Source: Isoetes taiwanensis (Eukaryota; Streptophyta; Lycopodiopsida; Isoetales; Isoetaceae). Taken from it: 64,000 bases of DNA. This document shows, in pieces, positions 11,343-22,310 of the stretch; within the stretch, counting starts at the first letter, position 1, and the number at the start of each line of letters is the position of its first letter. The notes below the pieces were generated by a model, which saw only the letters and a program-made list of their open reading frames with translations, ran no database searches and was not told where the DNA came from. The stretch covers positions 20,617,959 through 20,681,958 of the forward strand of contig JAJEKV010000008.1 in the NCBI GenBank assembly GCA_021234155.1, read 5' to 3'. Made by a program: the position numbers and the translations under genes.

Positions 11343-11365
11343 CCCTTACGTAATCTACGTAAGGG
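11343..11365. repeat. perfect 10-bp inverted repeat
   Basis: CCCTTACGTA and its exact reverse complement are separated by three bases (ATC). The arms end in TACGTA, itself palindromic. A strong hairpin or a paired site for a dimeric protein; no gene start is recognisable nearby. Confidence 0.85.
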
Positions 11366-11785
11366 TGGGATTACGAACGAGACAAATTTTTTCCTCTGCT
11401 TCATTTCGGCGAGCGGATCCCCGCCATTGTAGTGGCGCTACTTCTTCTGATTAATTTCGGTGAGGCGCTGTTAGTGGTAGATAGGATTTTGTTAAAAAAC
11501 TTCCAAGTTTTTCAAGTCTTTTGAAGTTTTTTGGAGTAGAGGAGTTCCGTAGCTTCTAGCAACTTTCTGCTTGATTCTGTTTTGTTTGGTTAGGATATGC
11601 TTCAAGAATTCCTTTATTTTCTTGTTTTCTTTTAAATCTAACTTGTTATTTATGATCTGTGTTAGGTTTTTGCTTCTGGCATGTCGTTTATTGAAAGGTG
11701 GAGAATATGAAGAGAATCGTATATTTAGAGTCATGTTCGAAATAATGGTGCATCTAGGAAGACTAACTGGTTCCTCTGAAGGTAT
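11366..11785. other. no recognisable gene
   Basis: No supported coding content; AT-rich to the right. Confidence 0.5.
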
Positions 11786-11842
11786 CTATTCTATTCTATT
11801 CTATTCTATTCTATTCTATTCTATTCTATTCTATTCTATTCT
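11786..11842 (+). repeat. (CTATT)n microsatellite
   Basis: About eleven perfect CTATT units flanked by GGTAT on the left and GGAGGTAT on the right. The unit is identical to the tail of the LINE 3' ends at 10595 and 17848, so it may be a tail whose element has decayed. Confidence 0.9.
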
Positions 11843-13768
11843 GGAGGTATCTATGATGAGAACATTAAAGGTTGGTCTCTTTGAAAGAACCTAAAATGAC
11901 ATAAGCTTGCAATATCTGGGTTTTGTATTTGTGGAGGGGTTTTTTGGCATGGTTTCGCCAAGATTTCTATGGTGTATTGTATAGAAATCCGTATGTTTTC
12001 ACAAGTTTGAGGAGGCTGTTGGCAGTTGGAAAATGCTTTTTTTTTGCTTCAGTTTTAGGTTTTGTGGTTGATGCCTGCATGGTATGGAAATAGAAACGTT
12101 GGAATGCGCACGTGGCCAGATCTGCGGGCGGACAGGTCTCTTGACATGCTGGTTCTGTTGGGTGTGGAATTTTGAGCAGATTGAGAGCGCCTAACGGGAT
12201 GATGATCAAGAAGCCGAATCCACAGTGTTTATGGTAGCTTCAAAAACACAGGCAATAAGTTTTGGTATGGTAGGGGGCAGACCTGCCGATTCTTGAAATT
12301 GAGCGAGATTCCTGAAATTGAGCGAAATTGAGCGATGGTGGATAACGAAATTGAACAAAATTGAACGATGGAATTGAATTGGCAGTTGTGCAGGCATTCA
12401 GGGCAAAGCTGCAAGGTTTCTTGATGGTGGTAGTATTCAATTCATGGTCGATGCTACCATTGGGTATAATTTCACCATATGGTCAATCGAGACCATAGGA
12501 ATTGACATGTCAATTTTTGGGCAAAATGTTAGTAGCCATGGATGTGGCACAAAACCAAGAACATGCCACCAATCAATGGCTCCCAATCAACAATGGATAA
12601 AAAAACCCATAAAGATGGATAAATAACAAATTGATCAATAAAGACTGGAATTATTTCAATGGGTAAAAGCAAAAAAATTGCATAGCTTATTTAGAATATG
12701 AGTGACAGAACAATTGTAACATGTTTGGCAAGAGTAGACCTTAAAGTCATGTGAAATAAATATGCAATTTTAGATAGACAATTTTAACATATAGAAAAAA
12801 ATGCCCTCACACCCCCCCTCCCTTTTTGCTTTCATTTTTCTTTTCTTTTGAAGATCTAATTTTGTTTGATCTAAAGCCCATCAGATATACAGATCATATG
12901 CTTCCTGTTAAGGAACACTTTATTCTTAATGAGCTTCTGACTTTAGCTGTCAAGTCTTGATTATCAACAAATTATAAATTACACAATCTTTTGTAATACA
13001 ATGAACATCCCTGAAATCCTTAGACAAATAAAATAAGAAGATTGGTGATTTATATTCTCAAGAAATAAGCCATATGTTGCATTGTGAGTCTCTGAAGCAC
13101 AATAAAAGCACTACAACATAGAGAGTTTGATGTCAAATTGTAAGCAGCGACCTGAATAGTTACTGACAATAATAGTGGGCTTCATATGAAATCGCTCTAT
13201 ACATGAAAGCCAAACAAAGTATTTTAATAGATGCAATAGCATGTGCCAACTGTTCTCACTAAAAATTTATTATCTCAAAAATTTTGCAAATATATAGGCT
13301 GTAAGAGAACTGTTTATCTGTACCTTAAAATCATGGCATACCTTATGTGAAACGCTCGTCAAAATTTTGATTCAGATATTTGTTGGAGCAAGCGATCAAT
13401 GTGCTGGCACATGGATTGCATCAAAACATGCACTGGAAAAACATGCACGGGAGCATTTTAGATTATTGCCACTAACTAATAGCTCACTAACGACTGTCCT
13501 GCTCACATCTAAAGAATATGGTAAGCGTGATTACCATTCAGTTAAATAAAACAGAATTCAAAGTGTTACCATAGAAGAATGCTACTAATCTCATGATCTA
13601 GACTCCCTGCATTCAAGTGCGTGTATTAGTGAAATTGGCAGAATGAGAAGTAAATAGAAAGGAGGGTTTGATTCTTGATGAATTAGGAAAAATCTCCTAA
13701 GCACAGAAATAAGAAATTAAAGCCAAGCAATTAACTGATTGCAACCTTATATGCGATGTGGTTCCTAG
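11843..13768. other. no recognisable gene
   Basis: No supported gene. Short imperfect repeats of GAAATTGAGCGA occur at 12296-12370. The rest is AT-rich. Confidence 0.5.
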
Positions 13769-14267
13769 TTATCCATGATTGGACTTATTGCTCACAGAAT
13801 GCACACATGCTTCGTCTCTATACTCAACATACATGGCAAAAACAACATGAAGCCTGCGCGCCATGTTGCTTTCGAAGTGTTCAAGCAGATAACCTTCTAT
13901 AAATGGTTGCAAAGTATTGAGCTCCTTTAAAATTTCATAAATCATCTGTAACAATAGTAAAGACATGTTGGACTTCAGATCTCAACAAATAATATCCTTT
14001 TTAAGGTGGGTAAGAATAGCATGAACGTACCATTTTCCATAGAAACCTTCTGGCCAGTTTGACAGGTTATAAGCTGCATCACATGATACCCTGGCAATTC
14101 CACACTAACATAGCCTACACTAAATACAAAAATATTAAGAGTGCACATAAAATATTAGAGGTGTTATAGAGACAACAGCTTGCTCAAAAACGTCATGAGG
14201 AGAACTTTAGATACCTGAACATGGTGTGACTTAGGCCCAAGCTTATCAAAAGATAGCTTCACCGTCA
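13769..14267 (-). pseudogene. three exon-like blocks of an unidentified gene
   Basis: On the minus strand three short blocks with coding character and consensus splice borders follow each other. Block 14267-14215 (T-V-K-L-S-F-D-K-L-G-P) is preceded by TTTCTAACAG and followed by GTATCT. Block 14114-14031 (contains V-E-L-P-G-Y-H-V-M-Q-L) lies between TGTAG and GTACGT. Block 13945-13769 (contains Y-L-L-E-H-F-E-S-N-M-A-R-R) follows TTGTTACAG and ends in a stop. Joining the last two blocks directly does not keep frame, so a small exon is missed or the gene is broken. I do not recognise the family. It may be the 3' end of a host gene or a captured fragment, since a Helitron-type end lies 136 bases away. 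Confidence 0.35.
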
Positions 14268-14402
14268 CTGTTAGAAAGAAACGCTTCCAACCTGATTTTC
14301 AAGTGTCTCAACACTTCTTAAAGCAACCCATGCCAAAAAGGAAAATAGAGAATTGTTACATGATGCGGCCTGAGATGCCGACGAAATAAAAATTAAACTT
14401 AA

Positions 14403-14431
14403 CTAGTAATGAGTGCCCAGCATTGCCGGGC
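14403..14431 (-). mobile_element. Helitron-type 3' terminus 2
   Basis: Minus strand: hairpin GCCCGGC-AAT-GCTGGGC (7-bp stem, one G-T wobble; 14431-14415), eight bases, CTAG, then T. Nearly the same as the end at 7693, so both belong to one family. Body expected at higher coordinates. Confidence 0.55.
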
Positions 14432-15627
14432 ATAAGTACGGTTCCATGTGACAACCATGAAATTATAGACACACTTATAATACCTCGATGTATTTGAGAA
14501 GGAGCGAAGAGAGCAATAGGAGGAGGAAGATGAGCATTTCATAGAATTGGTAGTATGTAAAGTGGCTACATAATTGAATACAAAGATGAGAGTTGTACAT
14601 GTCACATGCATGGGTTGCCAGAACCATTGAAGGTACAAAGCTTGTATAGTCAATAGTTGCACCGAAGGAGGGGAAGAGGTTCTGAGCAATTTGTCCTTAA
14701 TCTGACAAAAAAAAAGGGATCAACTAAAAATGAGAATGTAATTGTTTTTCTATTTGAATGTCTCACATTACTACTATATGTTGCAGAGTGAAAGTTTATA
14801 ATCAAAAAAGGAATCGTAGCTAAGATATTACCATTCAATCCCTATGTGCTAGCAATTAATATGGTTATATATGGATATGAGAAACACAATGCCATGAGCA
14901 AATGTTAGTCAGCTATCGTTTCACTCTATAGAAACTATGAATTTAGATTGTTTAGATCATTTTCCAATAAGAAGTGGTTGCTTTCACTTTTGCATGCATG
15001 TTTTTTTATGTCTATACATGATAAAAAGCAATATAAGGAATTTGTGATTACATTTCTTGTGTTTTAAGTCGCATAATTAACCATTGACTATTTATTGCAT
15101 TATCGAATTTCTTCATTAAAGGGATCTTCTATGCCTCTTTTAAATTGTCAGGGGATAGAATGGTGGAACACTTTCTGTCTGCGAGTCCTAATGAGGATCG
15201 ATATTTTATGCCTCTATTTGATTAAGCTATTTAATCTCTACCTTGAGCTATTAACACCTCTATATGCCAAAGCACGGATGTATAAATTGTTCTAAAAAGT
15301 TAATTCGACATTATTAATGAATACTAGGCCTTCGAATGTTGTTAAAGAGTTTTCAGAAACAAAGTTCTAAATGTCTTTTGAAAGTGAATCTTTTACGCAA
15401 TAAGTGCCTAATTGTTGGACATGATACAAATCGAAAGTATATAATAGATGAAAATCTCCATTGGAAACTTTGTTTTTATTTTACCCAACTTTATTTCAAA
15501 CAAAAGTCAAAGAAGTTTAAGTTAAAAGATGTTGTGTACTACCCACCAGCTTTCGAGAACATGGCAAACATGGCAAAGAATCTTGTGTACCCCATCAAGT
15601 TTTTGAGAACATGCCAGAAAATCTACA
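14432..15627. other. no recognisable gene
   Basis: AT-rich, only short open frames without motifs. Could be Helitron body sequence; no RepHel transposase motif was seen. Confidence 0.5.
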
Positions 15628-15659
15628 CTAGTAATGCCGGGATGTGGTAATGCCGGCAT
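15628..15659 (-). mobile_element. Helitron-type 3' terminus 3 (variant)
   Basis: Minus strand: ATGCCGG (15659-15653), a 12-base loop, CCGGCAT (15640-15634), two bases, CTAG, then T. The stem is perfect but the distance to the end is shorter than in the other two, so this is the weakest of the three. Confidence 0.35.
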
Positions 15660-15754
15660 GTTTTATAGGCTGAGACCATCCGATTGCGATGTTTAACCTT
15701 TTACACATATTATGGATGTGATTCTCCAAATACAACTGCGTATACTTTCATCCA

Positions 15755-15985
15755 TCCTAATTATATGTTGATTCATCCTATGGTTTATATTATAACGCTT
15801 CGACCATAACTCTGATTATATGTTGATTCATCATACGGTTTATATTATAACGCTTCGACCATAACTCCAAGAAATCTGGATTCCATAACAATATATGAAG
15901 AAGAGACTGACCATGGTTAAACGCTTTGACCATAACTCCAAGAAACCTAGATTCCATAATAATATATGAAGGAGAGACTGACTAT
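15755..15985 (+). repeat. two overlapping direct duplications
   Basis: A unit ending TATAACGCTTCGACCATAAC occurs twice (about 15762-15812 and 15822-15872). A second unit, from GCTT(C/T)GACCATAACTCCAAG to a GACTGAC(C/T)ATGG end, occurs at about 15852-15917 and 15920-15986. No gene; local slippage or nested insertions. Confidence 0.7.
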
Positions 15986-15986
15986 G

Positions 15987-16992
15987 GTAGCACTGATGTT
16001 TATGTCTTTCAAGATATGCAAATTTGAATTACTTACATGATATACAACTTCTCAGGATATGCAATGTCATTATCTAAACTCTTATTGCCTTTTGTTTCAG
16101 GCCTCCATGTGTCCTGGTTTCAATTTTGATGCTGATACTTGGCAGATCCTTGTAACAACTATGTTTAAAAAATTGAGAGAACAAAATGCAGATTTGAGAA
16201 CAAAATGCAGACTTGTAATAGCTCCAATAGGACATGATGTACAGTGGTTATGGAGTTTATTTTTATTGTTCATGAACACAACATGATTTTTCTACAATGG
16301 CGTCCCACTTTTGAAATCTCATATAGCTTAGGATTATTGTAAGGGCAGCATTAGACAAACCTAGACAATGTATTGATGTCATGTCCAGAGTGCCATACTG
16401 TTTGAGATCAGATGAAGCAAAGAGCCTTAGAAAAATTGGTTTTAGATCAGATGAAGCAAAGAGCCATAGAAAAATTGGTTTTAAGCTAACCAGCAAAGAA
16501 GATCTCCTCTTTTCACTTTGCAAAGGTAAATACAAATTTAAATTGCCTGGACAACTTCATGGGTACTTCTGGGCACATGATCATTAAATTTGCAAGATGC
16601 TTCAAACCATCTACGTGTTTCCTAGAATCCATCTCCACAGATCAAGCACTATCTTCAAAACTTGCGATTGCTTTTGCAAGTCTTTCAATCTTGGCCAACT
16701 AAGATATGAAGATGCACATTTTCAACAATTGGAATAAGTGATGGTTTTCAAAGCACAGACGTGCCTTCAATCTTTAATGATCCACTACTCTAGAGAACAA
16801 ATCAATCAGCTCCAGCATATCCTTTTTATTTTACCTTAGATTAAATGGTTAAACTGTAGACAACCTAAAATGAAGAGCCCACTTAGTTCTATCTAGATGT
16901 TGCCGAATTGGCAGAGAAATGCCTGCAAGCTCCAAGTACAGTTCTGATATATCAAAGACAACATCAAAGAGCTTTGCAACTGAGAAGGCATA
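15987..16992. other. no recognisable gene
   Basis: Open frames at 16059-16286 and 16381-16587 are short and carry no known motif. The second contains a 39-bp tandem duplication (16405-16443 and 16444-16482) that keeps frame, one mismatch apart from edges. Confidence 0.45.
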
Positions 16993-17461
16993 TGTAACGT
17001 TCCTAACCGACATGCCCTTAACCAACTGGGCAAAACCGTTTAGACGTTTATGAGTAGTCGCTTCTACCCATTTATGCCGATGTCTCGGGAACGCCCCACA
17101 GGCACATTCAAGGTTCGAATACTCGAGCGGTCTACCATAGGCCCGTTACAGTCTCTCCCACTAGAACTATGCTTGTCCTCGAGCATCCAAGGCTATACCA
17201 TGTCTATGTCATACCATGTCACAATGATTACCAAGTCTTTGCAAATTACCCATGCACATAGGACCCATGGAGACTCGAACTCGAGACCTGCTCTGATACC
17301 AAATGTAACATTCCTAACCGACATGCCCTTAACCAACTGGGCAAAACCGTCTAGACGTTTATGTGTAGTCGCTTCTACCCATTTATGCTGGTGTCTCGGG
17401 AACGCCCCACAGGCACATTCAAGGTTCGAATACTCGAGCGGTCTATCATGGGCCCGTTACA
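16993..17461 (-). mobile_element. TRIM: complete miniature LTR retrotransposon
   Basis: Two 158-bp direct repeats (16993-17150 and 17304-17461) differ at seven positions by eye, start TG and end CA, and are flanked by a perfect 5-bp duplication GCATA (16988-16992 and 17462-17466). The 153-bp internal part has, on the minus strand, TGGTATCAGAGC two bases after the 5' repeat (17301 downward), the usual primer-binding site for initiator Met-tRNA. A purine-rich tract (AGTGGGAGAGAC) ends next to the other repeat. There is no coding capacity, so it must have moved with enzymes from another element. Length and layout fit terminal-repeat retrotransposons in miniature. Confidence 0.92.
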
Positions 17462-17847
17462 GCATATATAACCCAGTTCACGAAATGAATCTACAACATA
17501 TTGTTAAACCATATTTTAAGCCTTGCCATATTAGTCTGTCCAGATACAAAATGCAAATTGACCTCTAAAACAAACCAGAGTAGCTGAAGATGGATTCCAT
17601 TTCATCTGTCACTACAATGTCACTACAAAGTATGACAAATAAATGAAGTAGGACTCCATCACTGCCAATAGTTCAATAAGGAAGTAATTGCCTTTTAACC
17701 CTCATTACGTTGGAGTAAACATAGAAACTTCCTAAGGAAATGCAAATACAATTAGCTCTTTTCACCTGACTTGACTCTCAGGCCCTACGGCATATAACCT
17801 GGATATTGGTCTGTGATGCTTATGAGTCCATTATTATGCATCGGGGA
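17462..17847. other. no recognisable gene
   Basis: AT-rich spacer between the TRIM and the next LINE 3' end; no supported feature. Confidence 0.5.
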
Positions 17848-17958
17848 GAATAGAATAGAATAGTTTTTTTAACGTCGACGGAGACCAATAGGTCATGGGA
17901 CCCATACAATGGGCTAGTACAATCATTACTACTAGGATTAAAAAACCCCTGCCTCGAA
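17848..17958 (-). mobile_element. LINE 3' module with (CTATT)n tail, minus strand
   Basis: Minus strand: the hairpin core ending in GGGGTTTTTTAATCC at about 17958-17935, then GGGTCCCATGACC-TATTGGTC, TCCGTCGACGTTAAAAAAA and three CTATT units. The body side shows no recognisable coding sequence. Confidence 0.7.
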
Positions 17959-19409
17959 CAACTCACAACTCACAACAACGCACAACTCGAACATCTAGCA
18001 GTCATGTAAAAAACAAATTATCATCGACAAGATCATAATTCTTATTGCAACAACCTTGTATAACATGAGAATAATATTCTTGGAAACTCTTAGAGTTGGA
18101 GAGATCTGCAACTGCTGGAGAACAAATGTCCTGCACAAATTAGCTTTGCATAAAGTCTCTATGATGTAGAAAGACATCTCCAAAATTGGATTTGATTGAA
18201 AAGAGATACGGTTTTCACTGTATGCCGATGCAGGATGTAAGAAGAATGTTTGAACATGCAAGCCTCCATCCCAAAAAATCTCTCTCAAATTCATACGAAG
18301 AAAACTTTTTGGATAAAACGAAATTATTTTCGGCATCAAAAATTTCAACAATAAAGATCCCAACAACCTTAGGGAAAGCTTCTATAAAATCTCTGCCGCA
18401 TGAAATCTGCAAAGAATGCATGGAAATATATGATCCAAGAATATTTTATCTGAGCGATGCTCCAGCCATTGGTTTTGAGAACCACGGTTTAGAGAATATT
18501 GCACAACGAACTAAGCAAATCGTCCAAACCTAATATAAAGATCGGAAGCCTCCTTCTGGTATCATCTTAAATATCCAAAACCTGGGCACCTGGATGACTG
18601 TAAGCATGCACGATCTTACCAAAATAAGATGGATTGCATAAGGACACCCACAACGGAAAAAAAAAAAAAAAAAAAAAAAAAAAACTTGATGGAATATTGA
18701 GGGGAAAAAACATCCCGATTTTTGGATAATCGAGAATGTGTGCTGGCAGCCAAAATCTTCATAATCTTAGGAAATTAACCTTAAAATAAAATCCAAAAAG
18801 TTTTCGGAACCCCGAAAAAACCAAATTTAAACAACAGGATTATTTTACCACGATCTGCAAATCAAAATCTGCAAAAGATGAAACAATCTAAACAAAACCC
18901 CCTTCTATTGCAAACAGGAAAACATTATGGATTCACTGGGGCACCACTTTTGGTATTCCTAACTATACTACTGTTGCTGCATCTGCAAGCGCTATACAAC
19001 ATCTCCCAAGATAAAAGCCCTTTGTAAATTAAGAGCTATTGAACTCTTCAACAAAGCAATTTCTATTTCTGCAAAAAATATAAAGATAACATTAGAGATT
19101 ATTCAAGAAAAAACATGCATGAAAATAAAAAGAGAGCATACTTAGGCAAAATCCAGTAAGACCTTCGTAGAAAGTTAACATATAGAGGCATGGTAGAGTG
19201 GAAGCATGCATTTAAACTAAATTCGTCGCTTCAAATCAACTGTTTGATTCTTATTGATGCTACAATTATCTTTGTTAGAAATCATCCAGAAGGAATTAAA
19301 GACTGTAGTACTAAAATTATGGTTGAAAATTATCTCTTGTGACAGTTGTCTTTGACTAATAAAATAGGGATTCGAACTTCTCCATATAATCTGGTCTGAC
19401 TGCTTTGCG
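17959..19409. other. no recognisable gene; (A)n tract
   Basis: Open frames on both strands at 18000-18530 lack motifs. A run of about 28 A lies at 18657-18684 and could be a retroposon tail on the plus strand, but no element is recognisable to its left. Confidence 0.45.
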
Positions 19410-19960
19410 GATCTGTACATTTTTCAGATTCAAGTATACTCTCAGATTTCGAAGGCAAAAAAAGGGGAGTCCTAAAAAGGTTGTAAAACTAACTCCGGTG
19501 CTCCTTAAGGCAAATAAAGCTCCATCTCTGGGCATATGTGCAAAGGCTGAAAATAAAAACCTTGTCTTTTACAAACCTCCCACAGAAAATGCCATACAAC
19601 CCCCAGTTCCTGCTAAAAGTAAGCAATGATTCTGCATGTGATGTTGCTCCTGTTTGCAAGAGAAGGCCAACAACCCCAAGCTGCTAGTGAACATCCTGCA
19701 AGTTTAGCGTCAGATCTTACAACCAAAGAAAATGATGAAGATAAGAAAATCAAACGGCTCAACTCTGCCAGGCTCCAGTCTTCCCGATCATAAACTTCAA
19801 ATGCTCGATGGAGATTGGTTTTTCGGCAAGAGATGGGCGAGCGGACTGGGAGTGGCGTTTGAAAGAGAGAAGGCAAAATTCGTATTCAATAAGCCTCTCC
19901 CAAGTTCAAAATCCGTATTTAATAGCCAGCGTCCCATAAGGGGCGGCATTACATGAGCGT
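19410..19960 (+). pseudogene. Lys/Pro-rich coding-like stretch, unidentified
   Basis: A frame at 19405-19629 is rich in Lys, Pro and Ala (K-G-S-P-K-K-V-V-K-L). After stops the same style of sequence resumes in another frame near 19690-19790 (E-N-D-E-D-K-K-I-K-R-L-N-S). The base pattern suggests decayed coding sequence of a low-complexity basic protein. No family recognised. Confidence 0.25.
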
Positions 19961-20035
19961 TCCAGGCACATTTCCCAACCCCTTGCCTTCAAAAAAGAAG
20001 ATGGACACAGCTAATGTGGCATGACCTAAAAATAG

Positions 20036-20141
<106 letters not shown>

Positions 20142-21950
20142 GTAATTAGCAAATTGACATGACAATAATGTAACAAAAGCACAACAAAGCAATGGCTAAA
20201 ATAAATATAAACAAACCAAAAGTGACAGAAGATGTCCAAACCCGGCACCATCGTGGCAGTTCTCAGAAGGCCTCGATTCATCAGACTAAAGTCTCTTCAA
20301 GGCAAATCATTCCTTTAAAGTGATTTTAGCATGTTCTGACCATGCCCAATCCATGCCAGAGGAACTATATTCTCAGACTCAGTTTTTTCTACTCAAATCT
20401 TATCCTGGCTATGTTTGGGTCAAATTCGCATCCCCCATAACAATTCCAATCATTCTTATCAAATCATGCATAAATCTAATCGTGTCAGCCCATGTACCTC
20501 AGATTTAATAAATGTAAAATTTCCACCTGCAAGAAGAAGATTGATGCAGTGCTTTGCAAGCTCTAGCCTCGTTGGCCGCCTTGATGCAATTCGAATGCAA
20601 TCTCCCAGGCTCTTGCCTCCCCAGTGCTCCTCTGCTTTCACGCTCTGCAAAAGCTCTTGCAAAGTCCTCCTCAAAGGAGGCAAAACCCTTGCTTTTAGGC
20701 TCTCCACGCACGCATGCATGCCAAGTATGTGTACATGCATATATAATTACGTGCATGGCCCATCAAGTTGCCATGTCCAGAATCATAGTGACATTAGTAT
20801 TCCAATAATATATAACAGTTGTGGTTAAAAAGGACCACCTCCTATTAACTGAAATGAAAAAAGGTATTCCTAACATGCCTAGGGCTGGCGATTTGTCTCA
20901 GCATAAGGAATGGCATTGTGCCCATAATGATTGTAGATGAATGCATCCTATCATATCTATATGCACTCCCATTTTCTAGGATGCATCTTATAACCAACCC
21001 CCTTTATAATCCCTTCCAGATATACTCAGAAGATGACGTCCTCACCTTTAGAATCGTGGTTGATTTCATCGTAAATAATGTGTCCCTGACATTGCTTCAT
21101 AAAGTTCTAGTAAGCCTTATCAACATCCATTTTGAGAACCCATGTTGCACGGTGGTAATAAATATTCCAGGATTTAAGTCGTCCTCGTTTGTTTATATGC
21201 TCAATCCAGGAGAGCTTCTGGAACTATTTTCAATTATTCTTTAGTCATCTCCAAACATTAATGATTCAAGTATCTCGTTTGGATCAGGTGTATTGCAATC
21301 ATGTGACCATATTTGGGCTCTAGATAATCATATTTAATATTCGGGTTTATACCAGCATGCACCCAAAATATTCCACATATCCACATGAGCGAAAGAAAAA
21401 CAAAGGTCTTGGATATGGAAGAAGACGGTAGAACAAGATCTTATTTGAAAGTTTCAACATATCAAGGCAAAAATGGTCATGGATTTTTGAGATGATAATT
21501 CAACAACTACGACATGGCATTGGAGCAATCCGTAGTGCCTCAATGCCTAACTTTTTTTTCCAAGAAAGATTGAATTGTATAATATTCATTGTATGTTGCC
21601 ATGTTGTTGAATGTATTTTATATTCCCTTTTTTTTTTGGTTCACAATAGACTATACGATATGCATGTTTTGCCCATAATTAAATGGATCAAGGTATCTAT
21701 TTTAAAAAGTAGTCTAAAGATGTCGTGTCAAACTTATTATCGGTGGTCAAGTCATTAGTCCCACACGCGATGGTCCACATGCTTAATAAAAAGACCACTC
21801 CAATAAGTTATAGTCTTCTCTTGGACACGTAAGTCTAAAAATAGGGCAATAAAATGCGAAGCACGATGTGGATGTGGACCTAAGGTCCAACAAGAAGAAG
21901 AGAAGAAGGAATTAACAGGTAGCAGGTAGCGTAGACGGCACCGATGAAAA
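20142..21950. other. no recognisable gene
   Basis: Several open frames on both strands at 20410-20830 overlap one another and have no motif. The stretch 20918-21244 is open on the plus strand but unrecognised. Nothing supported. Confidence 0.45.
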
Positions 21951-21986
21951 CTATTGATCATGAATAATGACCATTTAGAATTGCAA

Positions 21987-21994
21987 TATATATA
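21987..21994 (+). promoter_or_regulatory. candidate TATA box of the lipid-transfer-protein gene
   Basis: TATATATA lies about 60 bases before the ATG at 22053, at a usual distance for a short 5' leader. A second candidate, TATAAG at 22019, would leave an unusually short leader. Confidence 0.45.
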
Positions 21995-22052
21995 TCCTAT
22001 GAGAAATGCTTGTGGCTTTATAAGGAGAAGGAAGATAGAATATAGTAGAAGT

Positions 22053-22310
22053 ATGGCAAAGGCACTTGCAATATGCATGGTGCTAATGTTTTTAGTAGTT
22101 TGTGGCGTTGAAGGGCAATGCAACTCTGTTGTGGCACCATGTATTAATGCTGTATTGTATGGTACCTCCCCTTCATCCAGTTGTTGTAGTGAAGTCACAC
22201 GTTTAGGAGCAAAAACACTTTGCTCATGTATTAACCAACTCCCATCTAGTTATCTAAGCAATGCTCGAAATGTTGGCAAGAAATGTGGACTCACCAACAT
22301 TCCATGCTAA
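22053..22310 (+). CDS. eight-cysteine lipid-transfer-type secreted protein
   Basis: An 85-residue protein. Residues 1-21 form a signal peptide with a hydrophobic core (I-C-M-V-L-M-F-L-V-V), so the product is secreted. The mature part has all eight cysteines of the plant lipid-transfer fold in the right order: C23, C30, C44-C45, C57-x-C59, C78 and C85. Such proteins form a four-helix cage with four disulfides that carries lipids in the cell wall. The spacing between CC and CxC (11) and after CxC (18) does not match the common type 1 or type 2 exactly. It ends directly on the last cysteine. The ATG at 22053 is chosen because it begins the signal peptide and follows a TATA box; in-frame codons upstream lack signal character. 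No intron is needed. Confidence 0.82.
   Translation: MAKALAICMVLMFLVVCGVEGQCNSVVAPCINAVLYGTSPSSSCCSEVTRLGAKTLCSCINQLPSSYLSNARNVGKKCGLTNIPC

Noticed and set aside
18657-18684. Poly-A run as a LINE tail
   Set aside because: No LINE or SINE sequence is recognisable upstream and no flank duplication is seen.
20410-20830. Long overlapping open frames on both strands
   Set aside because: Four frames overlap the same bases with no motif, start context or splice logic; typical of chance in GC-richer DNA.
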